The notes below the pieces were generated by a model. That model had not been told where the DNA came from, searched no databases, and saw only the letters and a list, made by a program, of their open reading frames with translations. Of a stretch of 33,612 nucleotides of DNA, positions 8,785 through 18,103 are shown piece by piece. The position numbers and the translations under genes were made by a program. Within the stretch, counting starts at the first letter, position 1. Every line of letters begins with the position of its first letter. Source of the stretch: an uncultured Lachnospiraceae bacterium (GTDB lineage Bacteria > Bacillota > Clostridia > Lachnospirales > Lachnospiraceae); assembly GCA_947624025.1 (NCBI GenBank), contig CANQIJ010000005.1, forward strand, positions 1-33,612, read 5' to 3'.

Positions 8785-9927
8785 TTACTTCGCCGTGATC
8801 TGCTGCAATTTACAGACGATCCTTTCCTGCGTCCGGTGATCAAACAAAAAGACCTTGCGGGGTATCAGGTCAAAGCACACCGTACTTCCCCGGGGCTTAT
8901 GCATGGCGGCGTCGCTCATCTCATTCTCTGCACCGATAATGGAACGCACTGTCGGATCCTGGGACGCGTCGTTGACGGAAACTACGCTGATGTCGCGTCC
9001 CATCACCTCCACCCCGTTCAGCATACAGGTAAGCGCACCGCGCTCATTTAGGACAAAGCCTTCCGGCCTGATCCCGACTATGACCTCCCGGTCGGGCATC
9101 TCCCCGACACGGAGGACGGCGTCGCCGCCAATGTACAGCGTATTGTCTCTGATGTGCCCTGTAAATATGTTAATGGGAGGCGTACCGAGGAATTTGGCAA
9201 CGAACAGGTTGTCCGGGCTGTCATACACATCCTGGGGCTCCCCGGTCTGCTGCACGACGCCGTCCTTCATGACGATGATCCTGTCGGAGATGCTCATTGC
9301 CTCCTCCTGGTCATGGGTCACGAAGATCGTCGTGATCTTCGTCTCGCTCTGAATGCGCCTGATCTCTTCCCTCGTCCTAAGTCTCAGTCTCGCATCAAGA
9401 TTGGAGAGCGGCTCGTCTAGCAGAAGTACGCCGGGACGCTTCACGAGTGCCCTTGCTATGGCGACGCGCTGCTGCTGTCCGCCCGACAATTCGCGCGGCT
9501 TTCTGTCCATCAGTCCGTCGATCTGGACGAGCTTTGCGGTCTCGTCAGCTTTTTCCCGCATTTCCCCTTTGGTCAGCTTATCTTTTCCTTTCAGGTTCTC
9601 TAACGGGAACATAATGTTCTGCCTGACGGTCAGATGCGGATACAGCGCATAATTCTGGAATACAAGGCCGATCCCTCTGTTTTCCGGCGGGAGCTCTGTC
9701 ACATCGTCATCCCCAAAAAAGATCCTGCCCTCAGTCGGTTTCAAAAGCCCGCTGATCAGATTGAGCACCGTGCTCTTACCGCAGCCCGACGGTCCCAGCA
9801 GGCCGATCAGCTTGCCGTCCGGGATCGTATAGTTCAGATCGCTGACCGCGATCACCTCACTGCGATCCTTCTTATCACGGCCCGGAAATTTCTTAGTCAG
9901 ATTCTTCAGTGTGACTTCCATATGCAA
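8785..9927 (-). CDS. ABC transporter ATP-binding protein (UgpC/MsmK-type)
   Basis: Walker A GPSGCGKST, signature LSGGQQQRVAIARAL, Walker B LLLDEPLSNLDARLR, switch H VTHDQEEAM; C-terminal TOBE-like region. Confidence 0.95.
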   Translation of the reverse strand: MHMEVTLKNLTKKFPGRDKKDRSEVIAVSDLNYTIPDGKLIGLLGPSGCGKSTVLNLISGLLKPTEGRIFFGDDDVTELPPENRGIGLVFQNYALYPHLTVRQNIMFPLENLKGKDKLTKGEMREKADETAKLVQIDGLMDRKPRELSGGQQQRVAIARALVKRPGVLLLDEPLSNLDARLRLRTREEIRRIQSETKITTIFVTHDQEEAMSISDRIIVMKDGVVQQTGEPQDVYDSPDNLFVAKFLGTPPINIFTGHIRDNTLYIGGDAVLRVGEMPDREVIVGIRPEGFVLNERGALTCMLNGVEVMGRDISVVSVNDASQDPTVRSIIGAENEMSDAAMHKPRGSTVCFDLIPRKVFLFDHRTQERIVCKLQQITAK

Positions 9928-9951
9928 ATACCAATAACCTTTCTGTCTGCT

Positions 9952-11277
9952 CTACTCTGCCGGACTGCCTGCGGCTGCCCGTCCTGCCGTATATCCGCTG
10001 CTCCACGCCCACTGCAGGTTATAACCGCCGCAGGCGCCGTCTATATCCAGGACCTCTCCCGCAAAATAAACGCCGGGCACAATGCGCGATTCCAGCTTCA
10101 AAGTCACTTCGGCACAGTCTACTCCGCCCGCACATACCTGCGCCTGATCAAAGGAATTGGTCCCCTTAACAGACACAATAAGTGAGCGGAAAAGCTTTGT
10201 CAAATTTTTTTTGTCATTGGGGGCGATATTACATGCTTTCTCGGTTTCCTTCAAACCCGCCAGCTTCAACAGCAGCAGGCCGAGTTTTTTATTGACCAAT
10301 CCGGTCACAAACTGTTCCATGGTCTGACCGCCCTGCCTGTCCCATCTATCCCGCCAGTATGCCTCTTCCGTCAGCGCCGTCCGGTCAGGAGCCGATTTGG
10401 CACCGGGATCCGCCTTATTCCCTGCCGCAGCACCGTCCGGCATCAGATCGATCATGACCGTTACGCTTCTCCCCTCTCTCAGCGCATATGCCGCATCCCT
10501 GCTGAGCTGAAAAACCGGTATGCCTGAGATCCCGTAATCCGTCCACTGTAATTCGCCTCTGTCGGACCCTGCAGGCCGGCCGTCTATGCACAGGGTGAGG
10601 TTCGCGTCACAGCGCACACCCGACACACGCTTATAGAAATCTTCACTGCAGCGAAGCGCTGTCAGCGCCGGAACAACGGGTATGATCCGATGACCGAGTC
10701 TCTCGGCCAGCATATATCCGTCTCCGTCCGATCCGCTCCCGCCGGCCGCTTTCCCGCCGCAGGTAATGATAACCGCATCGTATTCGTCTTTTGCACGGCC
10801 ACCCGTCTCCACAACGAGCCTCGAAGCCCCGGGCTCACCGCCGGGATAACGGTCCGGATCCGTATCCCGCTTCACGAAAACCCCGGTTACACGCTGCCCT
10901 GTATGTACATTGATCGAAAGACGATCCATCTCATAGCGCAGGACAGCCAGCACGGTAGACGCCTGGCCGCTCGCCGGGTAAAGATACCCGTCGCGGCTCT
11001 TGATCCTCATGCCGAGTCCCTCAAAAAACCGTCTGGTCTGTGCCGCGCCAAAATGATGATAGATCCCGTCTATCAGCTCCGCACCGCTTCCGTGGTAGTG
11101 GCTGCCGTCCATCCTTTCATTGCTGAAGTTGCATTTCCCATTGCCGGTAGACAATATTTTCTTTCCGACTCTGTCGTTTTTCTCGTAGACCGTCACCCGG
11201 GCGCCTGCCCGCGCAGCCGCTATGGCCGCCGTCATTCCGGCCGCACCGCCGCCGATCACGGCAATTTTTCTGCTCAT
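9952..11277 (-). CDS. NAD(P)/FAD-dependent oxidoreductase, BaiN/HI0933 family
   Basis: MSRKIAVIGGGAAGMTAAIAAARAGARVTVYEKNDRVGKKILSTGNGKCNFSN and C-terminal GVYFAGEVLDIDGACGGYNLQWAWSSGYTAGRAA. Confidence 0.93.
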   Translation of the reverse strand: MSRKIAVIGGGAAGMTAAIAAARAGARVTVYEKNDRVGKKILSTGNGKCNFSNERMDGSHYHGSGAELIDGIYHHFGAAQTRRFFEGLGMRIKSRDGYLYPASGQASTVLAVLRYEMDRLSINVHTGQRVTGVFVKRDTDPDRYPGGEPGASRLVVETGGRAKDEYDAVIITCGGKAAGGSGSDGDGYMLAERLGHRIIPVVPALTALRCSEDFYKRVSGVRCDANLTLCIDGRPAGSDRGELQWTDYGISGIPVFQLSRDAAYALREGRSVTVMIDLMPDGAAAGNKADPGAKSAPDRTALTEEAYWRDRWDRQGGQTMEQFVTGLVNKKLGLLLLKLAGLKETEKACNIAPNDKKNLTKLFRSLIVSVKGTNSFDQAQVCAGGVDCAEVTLKLESRIVPGVYFAGEVLDIDGACGGYNLQWAWSSGYTAGRAAAGSPAE

Positions 11278-11321
11278 AATCCGCTCCTTATAAGCCGCCC
11301 AAGCCGCGGCCCAAACAGGCT

Positions 11322-11972
11322 CTAACTGGAATAGGACTCAAGGAAGGTGTATACCTCATCCTCATTCTCCATATATTTTCCCTGAATGATCTCTGCCTGC
11401 AATGCGTCGCTAAGATCCTCCAGAACGATCTCCGTACTGATATAGGGCGTCCGTCTGTCATCCCCGCGGCATACCACTACAAAATGATCCGCCACCATGA
11501 GATAGAATCCCTGAATTTCCGGTTTGTAATATTTACAGATGACCACCCTGTCTTTTGAAAACGCGGTGAGCTCGATCGTCTCAAAGCCCTGCTCCAGCTC
11601 CGACAAGGGCGGATTATCATCGTATATTTCCAATTCTTCCAGCAGCCCTTCTCTGTCTAACCCTATATATTTGACAGGTACGCTCTCCTCCTTCTCCCGG
11701 ATCGTACCGTCATTCAGGTTAACCTCCTCCAGCAGATATGTCGTGTCCGCCGTCACGACGGGAGCCTGTCCAACTGCCGTTTCTATGATCTGTTCTTCCG
11801 CGGGGCTCTCTATAGTGTCCGGCTGCGCCGCCTGCGTCCGCCCGTCTGCCCGGTCCGGCTGATATCTGTTCGGATAGAAGAACTGCTCCGCCTTCAACGC
11901 GCCGTAACCGCCGAGCCCCAGCATAACGCCTGACATTACAAGAAAAAGACTGATACGTCTTAAAGCTTTCAT
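11322..11972 (-). CDS. Membrane-anchored protein with BofC-like C-terminal domain (tentative)
   Basis: N-terminal TM; C-term FYLMVADHFVVVCRGDDRRTPYISTEIVLEDLSDALQAEIIQGKYMENEDEVYTFLESYSS resembles BofC C-terminal domains as recalled. Confidence 0.5.
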   Translation of the reverse strand: MKALRRISLFLVMSGVMLGLGGYGALKAEQFFYPNRYQPDRADGRTQAAQPDTIESPAEEQIIETAVGQAPVVTADTTYLLEEVNLNDGTIREKEESVPVKYIGLDREGLLEELEIYDDNPPLSELEQGFETIELTAFSKDRVVICKYYKPEIQGFYLMVADHFVVVCRGDDRRTPYISTEIVLEDLSDALQAEIIQGKYMENEDEVYTFLESYSS

Positions 11973-12064
11973 TCTTACATCAACCCTTCCTTACGGTCTT
12001 CTGTAATCAGTATCAGTCATTTTACAAAAAATATGCAGACGTTGTGTGTTTTTCACGATTCCTT

Positions 12065-13732
12065 TCAGAGAACGCCTATATTTCTGCCGAGCATGATAAA
12101 GAAAAATCCAAAGGGTATCTTTGACAGCTCGGCCTCTCCGATCACCCTCAGGATCATGAGCAGTGTCACATAGAAGAACAGCCCCGCGACAATGCCGATC
12201 AAAATCGTGGGAAGACATCCCAGAGGCTCTAAGAGCAGACGATTGACAAGCCCCACGATGATTCCGGACACGCCCGCAGCCGCAGCCGGAAAGACGATAC
12301 CGCCCAGCCATTCCTGCCTGTATTTCAGGCTTCTGCTCATCAGGAAAAAATTGAGGCCCGCATACACCGCCGTGAAGATGATCAGCGAATACATGACCCC
12401 GTCGATGCCCAAAAGCGCCCTCTGTACAAGCGCGTATGCACATATCACATGAACGGTCAGTGACACCGCCGTTGTGATCACCAGCTCCCGCATCATATGC
12501 ATTTTATACATGAGCTGTCCGAACAGAAAGGCGAAAGCGTACAGCACGATCACCGCAGCTCCCTTCTGTACCCAGCCCGCCACGGCGTCAATATCGCCCG
12601 TAAACAGGCAGGACAGCAGCGCCTTAGCCAGCACCGCCAGATAGATCGCGATCGGGAAAGACGCAATGCACAGTCTGCGGACCGCACGGCCGATCCTGTC
12701 CCTCATCACACGGTATTCCTCTCTCTCATAGGCGCTGCTGATCCTGCCGGTCAGCGAATAAACGCTAAGTATCGCAAAAGCGGAACCAATTCCAAGGACC
12801 ACAGCACACTTCCCGTAGTAGTCGCCCCACAGCGCGGTCCTTTCCGGTTCCAGCTCAAGCCTGCTCATGCAGTAATTCAGCATACGCTGGTCGATCAGCA
12901 TAAACAGATTGCACAGGATAGCCGTGACCGCGACCGGCACACTGTTATCCAACAGCATTCTCTGTATCGTATACTGCGTTTCCATACGTCTGCTTCCGTC
13001 CATCCCAAGCTTCCCGCGAAGCGTACCGGAATAGATCACATATACCACCAGAAGATGAAGCACGGTAACGATCTGGGAGACCATGACGCCAAGCATCGCT
13101 CCCAGCGCGCCATAGGCACAGGCAAGCGGGCTGTTCTGTTTTAAAGCCGCCGCCTTTGAGCCGTAAGCATATAACAGCCCGGAACAGGATAAAACGGCAG
13201 CGATCATCGAGACCGCCTCTATATACTGGGAATGAGCCGTCATTCTCCCCAGTCCGTACCCGTTAAAATACCCCCGGAACGTACCGATGAAAGCCGACAG
13301 CAGGACCACCGGAGCCGCCGCTATGACAGCCATGCGGGCAAGGGGCTCCAGCACAAGGATCCCTGCGATCTTCGATGAAAATACGACAAGCAGGATGGCG
13401 GCCAGTACACCAAACGACAAATTTAAAACGAACGCCGTCTTAAACACCTTCTTGGCGCTGCGGTACTGTTCTCTTTTGACTCTGTAACGAATGATGCCCG
13501 TCATTGCGCCCGTAATACTGTAGGATGTAAAAAGTGTGATCAGGAAAAAGAGTTCAAACGCCGGGGCAAACATTCCCACGCCCGCGCTGCCGATCTCCCT
13601 GATCAGGGGAACTCTCATCCCAAGTATCAGGACATAGGACAATACCCCTGCAAACTGTACCAGAGGATTCCTGACCATTCTGTCAAACAGGCCGCCCTGT
13701 ATTTTTTCTCTCTTTTGTAGCTTCATCATCAT
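12065..13732 (-). CDS. Polysaccharide/lipid flippase of the MATE/MOP superfamily (SpoVB/MurJ-like)
   Basis: About 555 aa polytopic protein; GVLSYVLILGMRVPLIREIGSAGVGMFAPAFELFFLITLFTSYSITGAMTGIIRYRVKREQYRSAKKVFKTAFVL typical of the family. Confidence 0.8.
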   Translation of the reverse strand: MMMKLQKREKIQGGLFDRMVRNPLVQFAGVLSYVLILGMRVPLIREIGSAGVGMFAPAFELFFLITLFTSYSITGAMTGIIRYRVKREQYRSAKKVFKTAFVLNLSFGVLAAILLVVFSSKIAGILVLEPLARMAVIAAAPVVLLSAFIGTFRGYFNGYGLGRMTAHSQYIEAVSMIAAVLSCSGLLYAYGSKAAALKQNSPLACAYGALGAMLGVMVSQIVTVLHLLVVYVIYSGTLRGKLGMDGSRRMETQYTIQRMLLDNSVPVAVTAILCNLFMLIDQRMLNYCMSRLELEPERTALWGDYYGKCAVVLGIGSAFAILSVYSLTGRISSAYEREEYRVMRDRIGRAVRRLCIASFPIAIYLAVLAKALLSCLFTGDIDAVAGWVQKGAAVIVLYAFAFLFGQLMYKMHMMRELVITTAVSLTVHVICAYALVQRALLGIDGVMYSLIIFTAVYAGLNFFLMSRSLKYRQEWLGGIVFPAAAAGVSGIIVGLVNRLLLEPLGCLPTILIGIVAGLFFYVTLLMILRVIGEAELSKIPFGFFFIMLGRNIGVL

Positions 13733-13765
13733 ACCATATCCTTTTATTGCTCGATCAGATCATCA

Positions 13766-14272
13766 TCACCCGGGATCCCTTGTGATCCCCAGCTGCGCAA
13801 GAACAGCCTCCTGCTTTGCCTCCATAACAGCCGCCTCCTGCTCTTCCATGTGGTCATATCCGCACAGATGCAGCATACTGTGCGCCGTAAGAAACGCAAA
13901 CTCCCTGAGTACACTGTGCCCGTACTCTTCCGCCTGCGACAGGACGCGGTCTACAGAGATGATAATGTCGCCTAAGACCAGTTCCCCGCTGTCAGGGTCA
14001 AAGCAATCCGCCTCGCACGACTCTGCGGCCGAGAAATCGCCGGCATGTTCAAATGAAATATTGGGAAAGGAGAGCACATCCGTTTCACGGTCAATATTGC
14101 GATAATCCCTGTTATACCGTCTGATCCCCTCATTGTCCGTCACAAGAAGGCTCACCGATGTTTCATACGGGCAGTTTTCCATCTCTGTTACCGCTTCCAT
14201 GATCTGTTCCAGTATTACGCGCATATCGAACGGCAGCGTGACTTCCGTTTCATTTTCAACGTAAGAAGTCAT
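13766..14272 (-). CDS. ybeY: Endoribonuclease YbeY (rRNA maturation factor)
   Basis: FLTAHSMLHLCGYDHMEEQEAAVMEAKQEAVLAQLGITR contains the H-x3-H-x5-H motif; likely start MTSYVENE at 14272. Confidence 0.95.
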   Translation of the reverse strand: MTSYVENETEVTLPFDMRVILEQIMEAVTEMENCPYETSVSLLVTDNEGIRRYNRDYRNIDRETDVLSFPNISFEHAGDFSAAESCEADCFDPDSGELVLGDIIISVDRVLSQAEEYGHSVLREFAFLTAHSMLHLCGYDHMEEQEAAVMEAKQEAVLAQLGITRDPG

Positions 14273-15455
14273 AATACAGCTTCTCCTCAACAAATATTTT
14301 CTTCATGGCGCGGATCTGCGCCAGCGAGATCTCATTCTCCCACAGCTCGTCCGTCTCAAGCTTTTTCTGAAATACCGTATCTATGATCTGCTCATAGTCT
14401 AACTCCGCCGCAGGATCCTTCTCAAGAAGATACAGGATCGATGAAACAATGGTGTCCGCAAACAGTACGATCATCGTTTCCTTTGAGATGATCTTCTCCG
14501 TATCGTCCACATACTCCTTCAATATTTTCCTGGTGTTCGCCGGGAAATGGTATTCGCTGCAGATGGATGCAACATTCTCCCAGGTATTCTCACCCTTCAG
14601 TATGCCGATCCTGTGATAATAAGCACAGGCCTTCGCCGCCGCGTCATCCGCCCCCAGCCTCCTGGCGATCCGATCGCTCAGGTAAGCCGTATGTATCGCA
14701 TGATAATACTCTTCCTTTGACAGATCCTTCAGCTGTACCAGAAGCGGGAACTCAGGATCGTTGATCTCCATATATTTTTCCCGGTTTCTGTGAATGACCG
14801 CAGTACTGAACAGCTTAAGGCTGACCAGCAGCAGAATGCAGCACACGATCAGATTGATGGCCGGGATCATGAACTGCGCTATCGACAGCTGCCCCTGCGA
14901 CAGCAGGATCACATTGGCCGTCAGGCAGAGCATGAGGATGGACAGTGAGATAAACATAGGGATCCCGACCCGGAACTCATCGTTCAGCATGCTGAAGACA
15001 AGTATCCCCGCCGCGCCGCTGATAAAATACAGCCAGAACACGGAAAACGAACCGCCCGCGAGATTGACCGACAGAAGCAGGCAGGCGCTGCCCGCCACCA
15101 GCCCGGTGACACCGTCGCTGAACACGCCTAACAGTACAAAGATAACAAGGAACGGCCACCCCGTCACCGGAAGGAACGGCAAAAAAACAGCCGCCGCCAG
15201 ACTGATCAGATACATCAGCGCGAATCTTGAATATTTCCCTTCATTCCGATAGATAAAACGATGACTGACCTCCTCCATCGTATAGGAAAAGATGACGATA
15301 CCCGACGCCGCCAGGATCATGACCGCATTGCGGATCAACAATTCCGTGCTTTTCCCGTAGAGCAGGCTGCTGACCACGGCGATCATGCCGGAAGCGGCAA
15401 ACATCAGTCCGAAAAAGATTATTCTTTTTAATGTCTGTTTCTTATTTTTTCCCAC
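14256..15455 (-). CDS. Polytopic membrane protein with degenerate HD(IG) domain (PgpH-related, truncated)
   Basis: About 7-8 TM segments, then NDPEFPLLVQLKDLSKEEYYHAIHTAYLSDRIARRLGADDAAAKACAYYHRIGI aligns by eye with PgpH HD domains; located between phoH and ybeY. Probable GTG start at 15455, overlapping the phoH stop; the ORF-track ATG at 15563 would lie well inside phoH. Confidence 0.8.
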   Translation of the reverse strand: MGKNKKQTLKRIIFFGLMFAASGMIAVVSSLLYGKSTELLIRNAVMILAASGIVIFSYTMEEVSHRFIYRNEGKYSRFALMYLISLAAAVFLPFLPVTGWPFLVIFVLLGVFSDGVTGLVAGSACLLLSVNLAGGSFSVFWLYFISGAAGILVFSMLNDEFRVGIPMFISLSILMLCLTANVILLSQGQLSIAQFMIPAINLIVCCILLLVSLKLFSTAVIHRNREKYMEINDPEFPLLVQLKDLSKEEYYHAIHTAYLSDRIARRLGADDAAAKACAYYHRIGILKGENTWENVASICSEYHFPANTRKILKEYVDDTEKIISKETMIVLFADTIVSSILYLLEKDPAAELDYEQIIDTVFQKKLETDELWENEISLAQIRAMKKIFVEEKLYYDFLR

Positions 15456-16455
15456 GTTCGTAGTTCCTGCTTCTTGACTTTGATTCACTGCGCTTTTTCT
15501 CTCCGGCCTCATAGGCCTCGTATGCCCTGACGATCTTTTGTACAAGAGGATGCCGTACAACATCCCTGCTGGTCAATTTGCAAAAAGCTATATCATCGAT
15601 CTTAGACAGTACCTTGACGGCAATATCCAGACCGGACGTTGTACCCGGCATGAGATCCTTCTGGGAAGCGTCTCCTGTCACCACCACCTTTGACCCGAAC
15701 CCGATACGGGTCAAAAACATCTTCATCTGCGCCGGTGTCGTGTTCTGCGCTTCATCCAGGATGATATAGGCATTATCGAGCGTCCGCCCTCTCATATAGG
15801 CGAGCGGCGCCACTTCGATCAGGCCCTTCTCCATATTTTTGGCAAAGCTTTCCGCGCCCATGATCTGATACAGTGCGTCATAGAGAGGCCGCAGATACGG
15901 ATCCACCTTGCTCTGCAGATCCCCGGGGAGGAATCCGAGCTTTTCTCCCGCCTCGATGGCCGGTCTGGTCAGTATGATACGCCCGACTTCATTATTCTTA
16001 AATGCTGTGATCGCCATAGCCATAGCCAGATAGGTCTTGCCCGTTCCGGCAGGCCCAAGTCCGAACACGATCATATGATCCCTGATGGCATCCACATACT
16101 GTTTCTGTCCCAGCGTCTTCGGTTTGATCGGTTTACCGTTTATCGTATGGCAGATACAGTCTTCATCTATTTCCAGGAGGACTCCGTCCTCATTCTCGCT
16201 TTCCATCTCAATGGCATAATTCACATTCTGCTCCTCCAGTGTGTTTCCCCGCTCCGACAGCGCAAGAAGCTCACGCACGACATGGGAAGCCTTCGCGACG
16301 CCGTTCTGATCCCCGGAGAGCCTGACGGCCCCGTCACGGTTCACGATCGTCACGTGAAAATCATCTTCAATTTTTTTGATATAGGCATCATGACTGCCGA
16401 ACAGATTCTGCAAATGCTCTGCCGGCGCATCTATGCTGACGGTATATTCTTCCAT
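15442..16455 (-). CDS. phoH: PhoH family ATPase
   Basis: FGLGPAGTGKTYLAMAMAITAF, RIILTRPAIEAGEKLGFLPGDLQSKVDPYLRPLYDAL, YIILDEAQNTTPAQMKMFLTRIGFGSKVVVTGD. Confidence 0.96.
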   Translation of the reverse strand: MEEYTVSIDAPAEHLQNLFGSHDAYIKKIEDDFHVTIVNRDGAVRLSGDQNGVAKASHVVRELLALSERGNTLEEQNVNYAIEMESENEDGVLLEIDEDCICHTINGKPIKPKTLGQKQYVDAIRDHMIVFGLGPAGTGKTYLAMAMAITAFKNNEVGRIILTRPAIEAGEKLGFLPGDLQSKVDPYLRPLYDALYQIMGAESFAKNMEKGLIEVAPLAYMRGRTLDNAYIILDEAQNTTPAQMKMFLTRIGFGSKVVVTGDASQKDLMPGTTSGLDIAVKVLSKIDDIAFCKLTSRDVVRHPLVQKIVRAYEAYEAGEKKRSESKSRSRNYERGKK

Positions 16456-16475
16456 GCGCTTGCTGTCCTGCCATT

Positions 16476-17747
16476 TTATTCCGCAGTATTGCCATCTTCT
16501 CCTGATGCGGCCCCATCGGCTCCGTTTCCTTCAGCGATCTGCCCGGTCCGGGTCGGTACGGATAACACTGCCGATTCCTCCAGCTGCATCCCGGCATTTA
16601 ATACCCAATTTGTCTCATTCTTTTTTATTGTAACATTTTTTTCTATAATTTGTACCCCTTTTTCCTCTAAAGTTGATATAATTTTATTCCACTCCTGCTG
16701 CATGATCTCATTCATCTCGTCTTCCGAATGCTCACAGCGTATCATCTCGTACTCCTGAACCGTCTTTTCACCGTAATAGATCGGAAGGTACAGATGATCC
16801 AAAAGCTTTATCTGCTTCTTCTCTCCGCTTATGTCATAATGATCATAATCGATCGCTCCCCATTTCAGGTCCCACTCCCTGTCCTTTATTCCCAGCACGA
16901 GCATTTTCTTCTGTCTGCCCGAATACTGCTTTTCTTCATACAGAATATCCCTTTTGACGGAAATCGATTCATCGTAACGGATCCTGATATCCGCATCAGA
17001 CTCTACAAACTGATATTTTCTCACCGTAGCATCGTCATTGTAGACCGGCACTGCGCCGCTCACTAACACCGCGCCCTTCTTCACGGCGTCTCCCACAGCC
17101 GCCTGGGGTACACCGCTGCGCGTAATGATATAAGAGACGGTGCCGTCCCTTGACGCGATCAGATCGACGCCCGCCTCCTCCCGTGAAGATTGACTCATCC
17201 GGTCATAATCCGGCATTTCATTTTCCTTGATACTGATCAGCAGCGTCGTCCCCTTCAGCTGTGCGGAGGTCCATGTGATCACGTTAAAATCTTCTCTGAG
17301 ATCCCGCTCCAGCTCAGGGATATCCAGGCCGCTCTTTTTCATGGACACGCGGATATCATGATCCTCCAGATAATCGAGCAGCACATCCTCTGTGATGGCA
17401 TAGTTTCCTTCTATCCTGATATTCCATATGAACCGCGACATCAGGATCCAGAATACCATACAGCACAAAAACCCGGCGACAAATATTTTCCGGCTTTGCA
17501 TTTTGGACATAAAAAAAGGCAGTCCATACCTTTTTAAAACGGATGCCCTGGTTCCGGTCTTCTTAAGAAGGGGTTTTAGCGCGAAATAACCCTTCACACT
17601 GATGTTCATAGTGTTATATTCGCCGTGATCAACGATATTCCACACAAGAATATTGTGATTTCCGCAAAGATTGAGAAATCTTTCAACGGAATACCCCCAT
17701 ACCCTGATCGTTACATACCCTCTGATATATTGTATCCAGTGAAGCAT
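16476..17747 (-). CDS. yqfD: Sporulation protein YqfD
   Basis: MLHWIQYIRGYVTIRVWGYSVERFLNLCGNHNILVWNI... plus a TM and a C-terminal extracellular domain; partnered with yqfC and phoH. Confidence 0.9.
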   Translation of the reverse strand: MLHWIQYIRGYVTIRVWGYSVERFLNLCGNHNILVWNIVDHGEYNTMNISVKGYFALKPLLKKTGTRASVLKRYGLPFFMSKMQSRKIFVAGFLCCMVFWILMSRFIWNIRIEGNYAITEDVLLDYLEDHDIRVSMKKSGLDIPELERDLREDFNVITWTSAQLKGTTLLISIKENEMPDYDRMSQSSREEAGVDLIASRDGTVSYIITRSGVPQAAVGDAVKKGAVLVSGAVPVYNDDATVRKYQFVESDADIRIRYDESISVKRDILYEEKQYSGRQKKMLVLGIKDREWDLKWGAIDYDHYDISGEKKQIKLLDHLYLPIYYGEKTVQEYEMIRCEHSEDEMNEIMQQEWNKIISTLEEKGVQIIEKNVTIKKNETNWVLNAGMQLEESAVLSVPTRTGQIAEGNGADGAASGEDGNTAE

Positions 17748-17760
17748 AGGTCCGTCTCCG

Positions 17761-18060
17761 TTAAATATACCTGACAGCATCGATACTGCCGCTTATTTTC
17801 ATATCTTCATTGGTATAATAATCGATCGCCAGTCCTTTTCCCTCCAGACAGATCTTACAGCTTCTGCCCTGAAGCACAATGGACTCCGTGGTATATTCGA
17901 TGATCCCTTTATAATTTTCTATGAAGGCTTCCCGATTGCCCGTGATCGTGACGATGACCGCGCCCAGCATCGTGTCCTTGGGAAGCTTGAGCGATTCCAC
18001 GATCAGCTCCTTAGAGCCTGTCAGGGCCGGTAACGGCAGCTTTTTACTATTTCTTTTCAT
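17761..18060 (-). CDS. yqfC: YabP/YqfC family sporulation protein (alternative GTG start at 18000)
   Basis: LKLPKDTMLGAVIVTITGNREAFIENYKGIIEYTTESIVLQ; immediately upstream of yqfD. ATG at 18060 lacks an SD; GTG at 18000 has AAGGAG six nt upstream. Confidence 0.88.
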   Translation of the reverse strand: MKRNSKKLPLPALTGSKELIVESLKLPKDTMLGAVIVTITGNREAFIENYKGIIEYTTESIVLQGRSCKICLEGKGLAIDYYTNEDMKISGSIDAVRYI

Positions 18061-18082
18061 AGTAAACTATATGTGGCAGATG

Positions 18083-18103
18083 AAAAAATCATGCCTCATG
18101 ATT
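18083..18103 (-). terminator. Possible weak intrinsic terminator overlapping the stop codon of the nucleoside phosphorylase gene
   Basis: Minus strand AATCATG-AGG-CATGATT followed by TTTT; 7-bp AT-rich stem. Confidence 0.4.
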
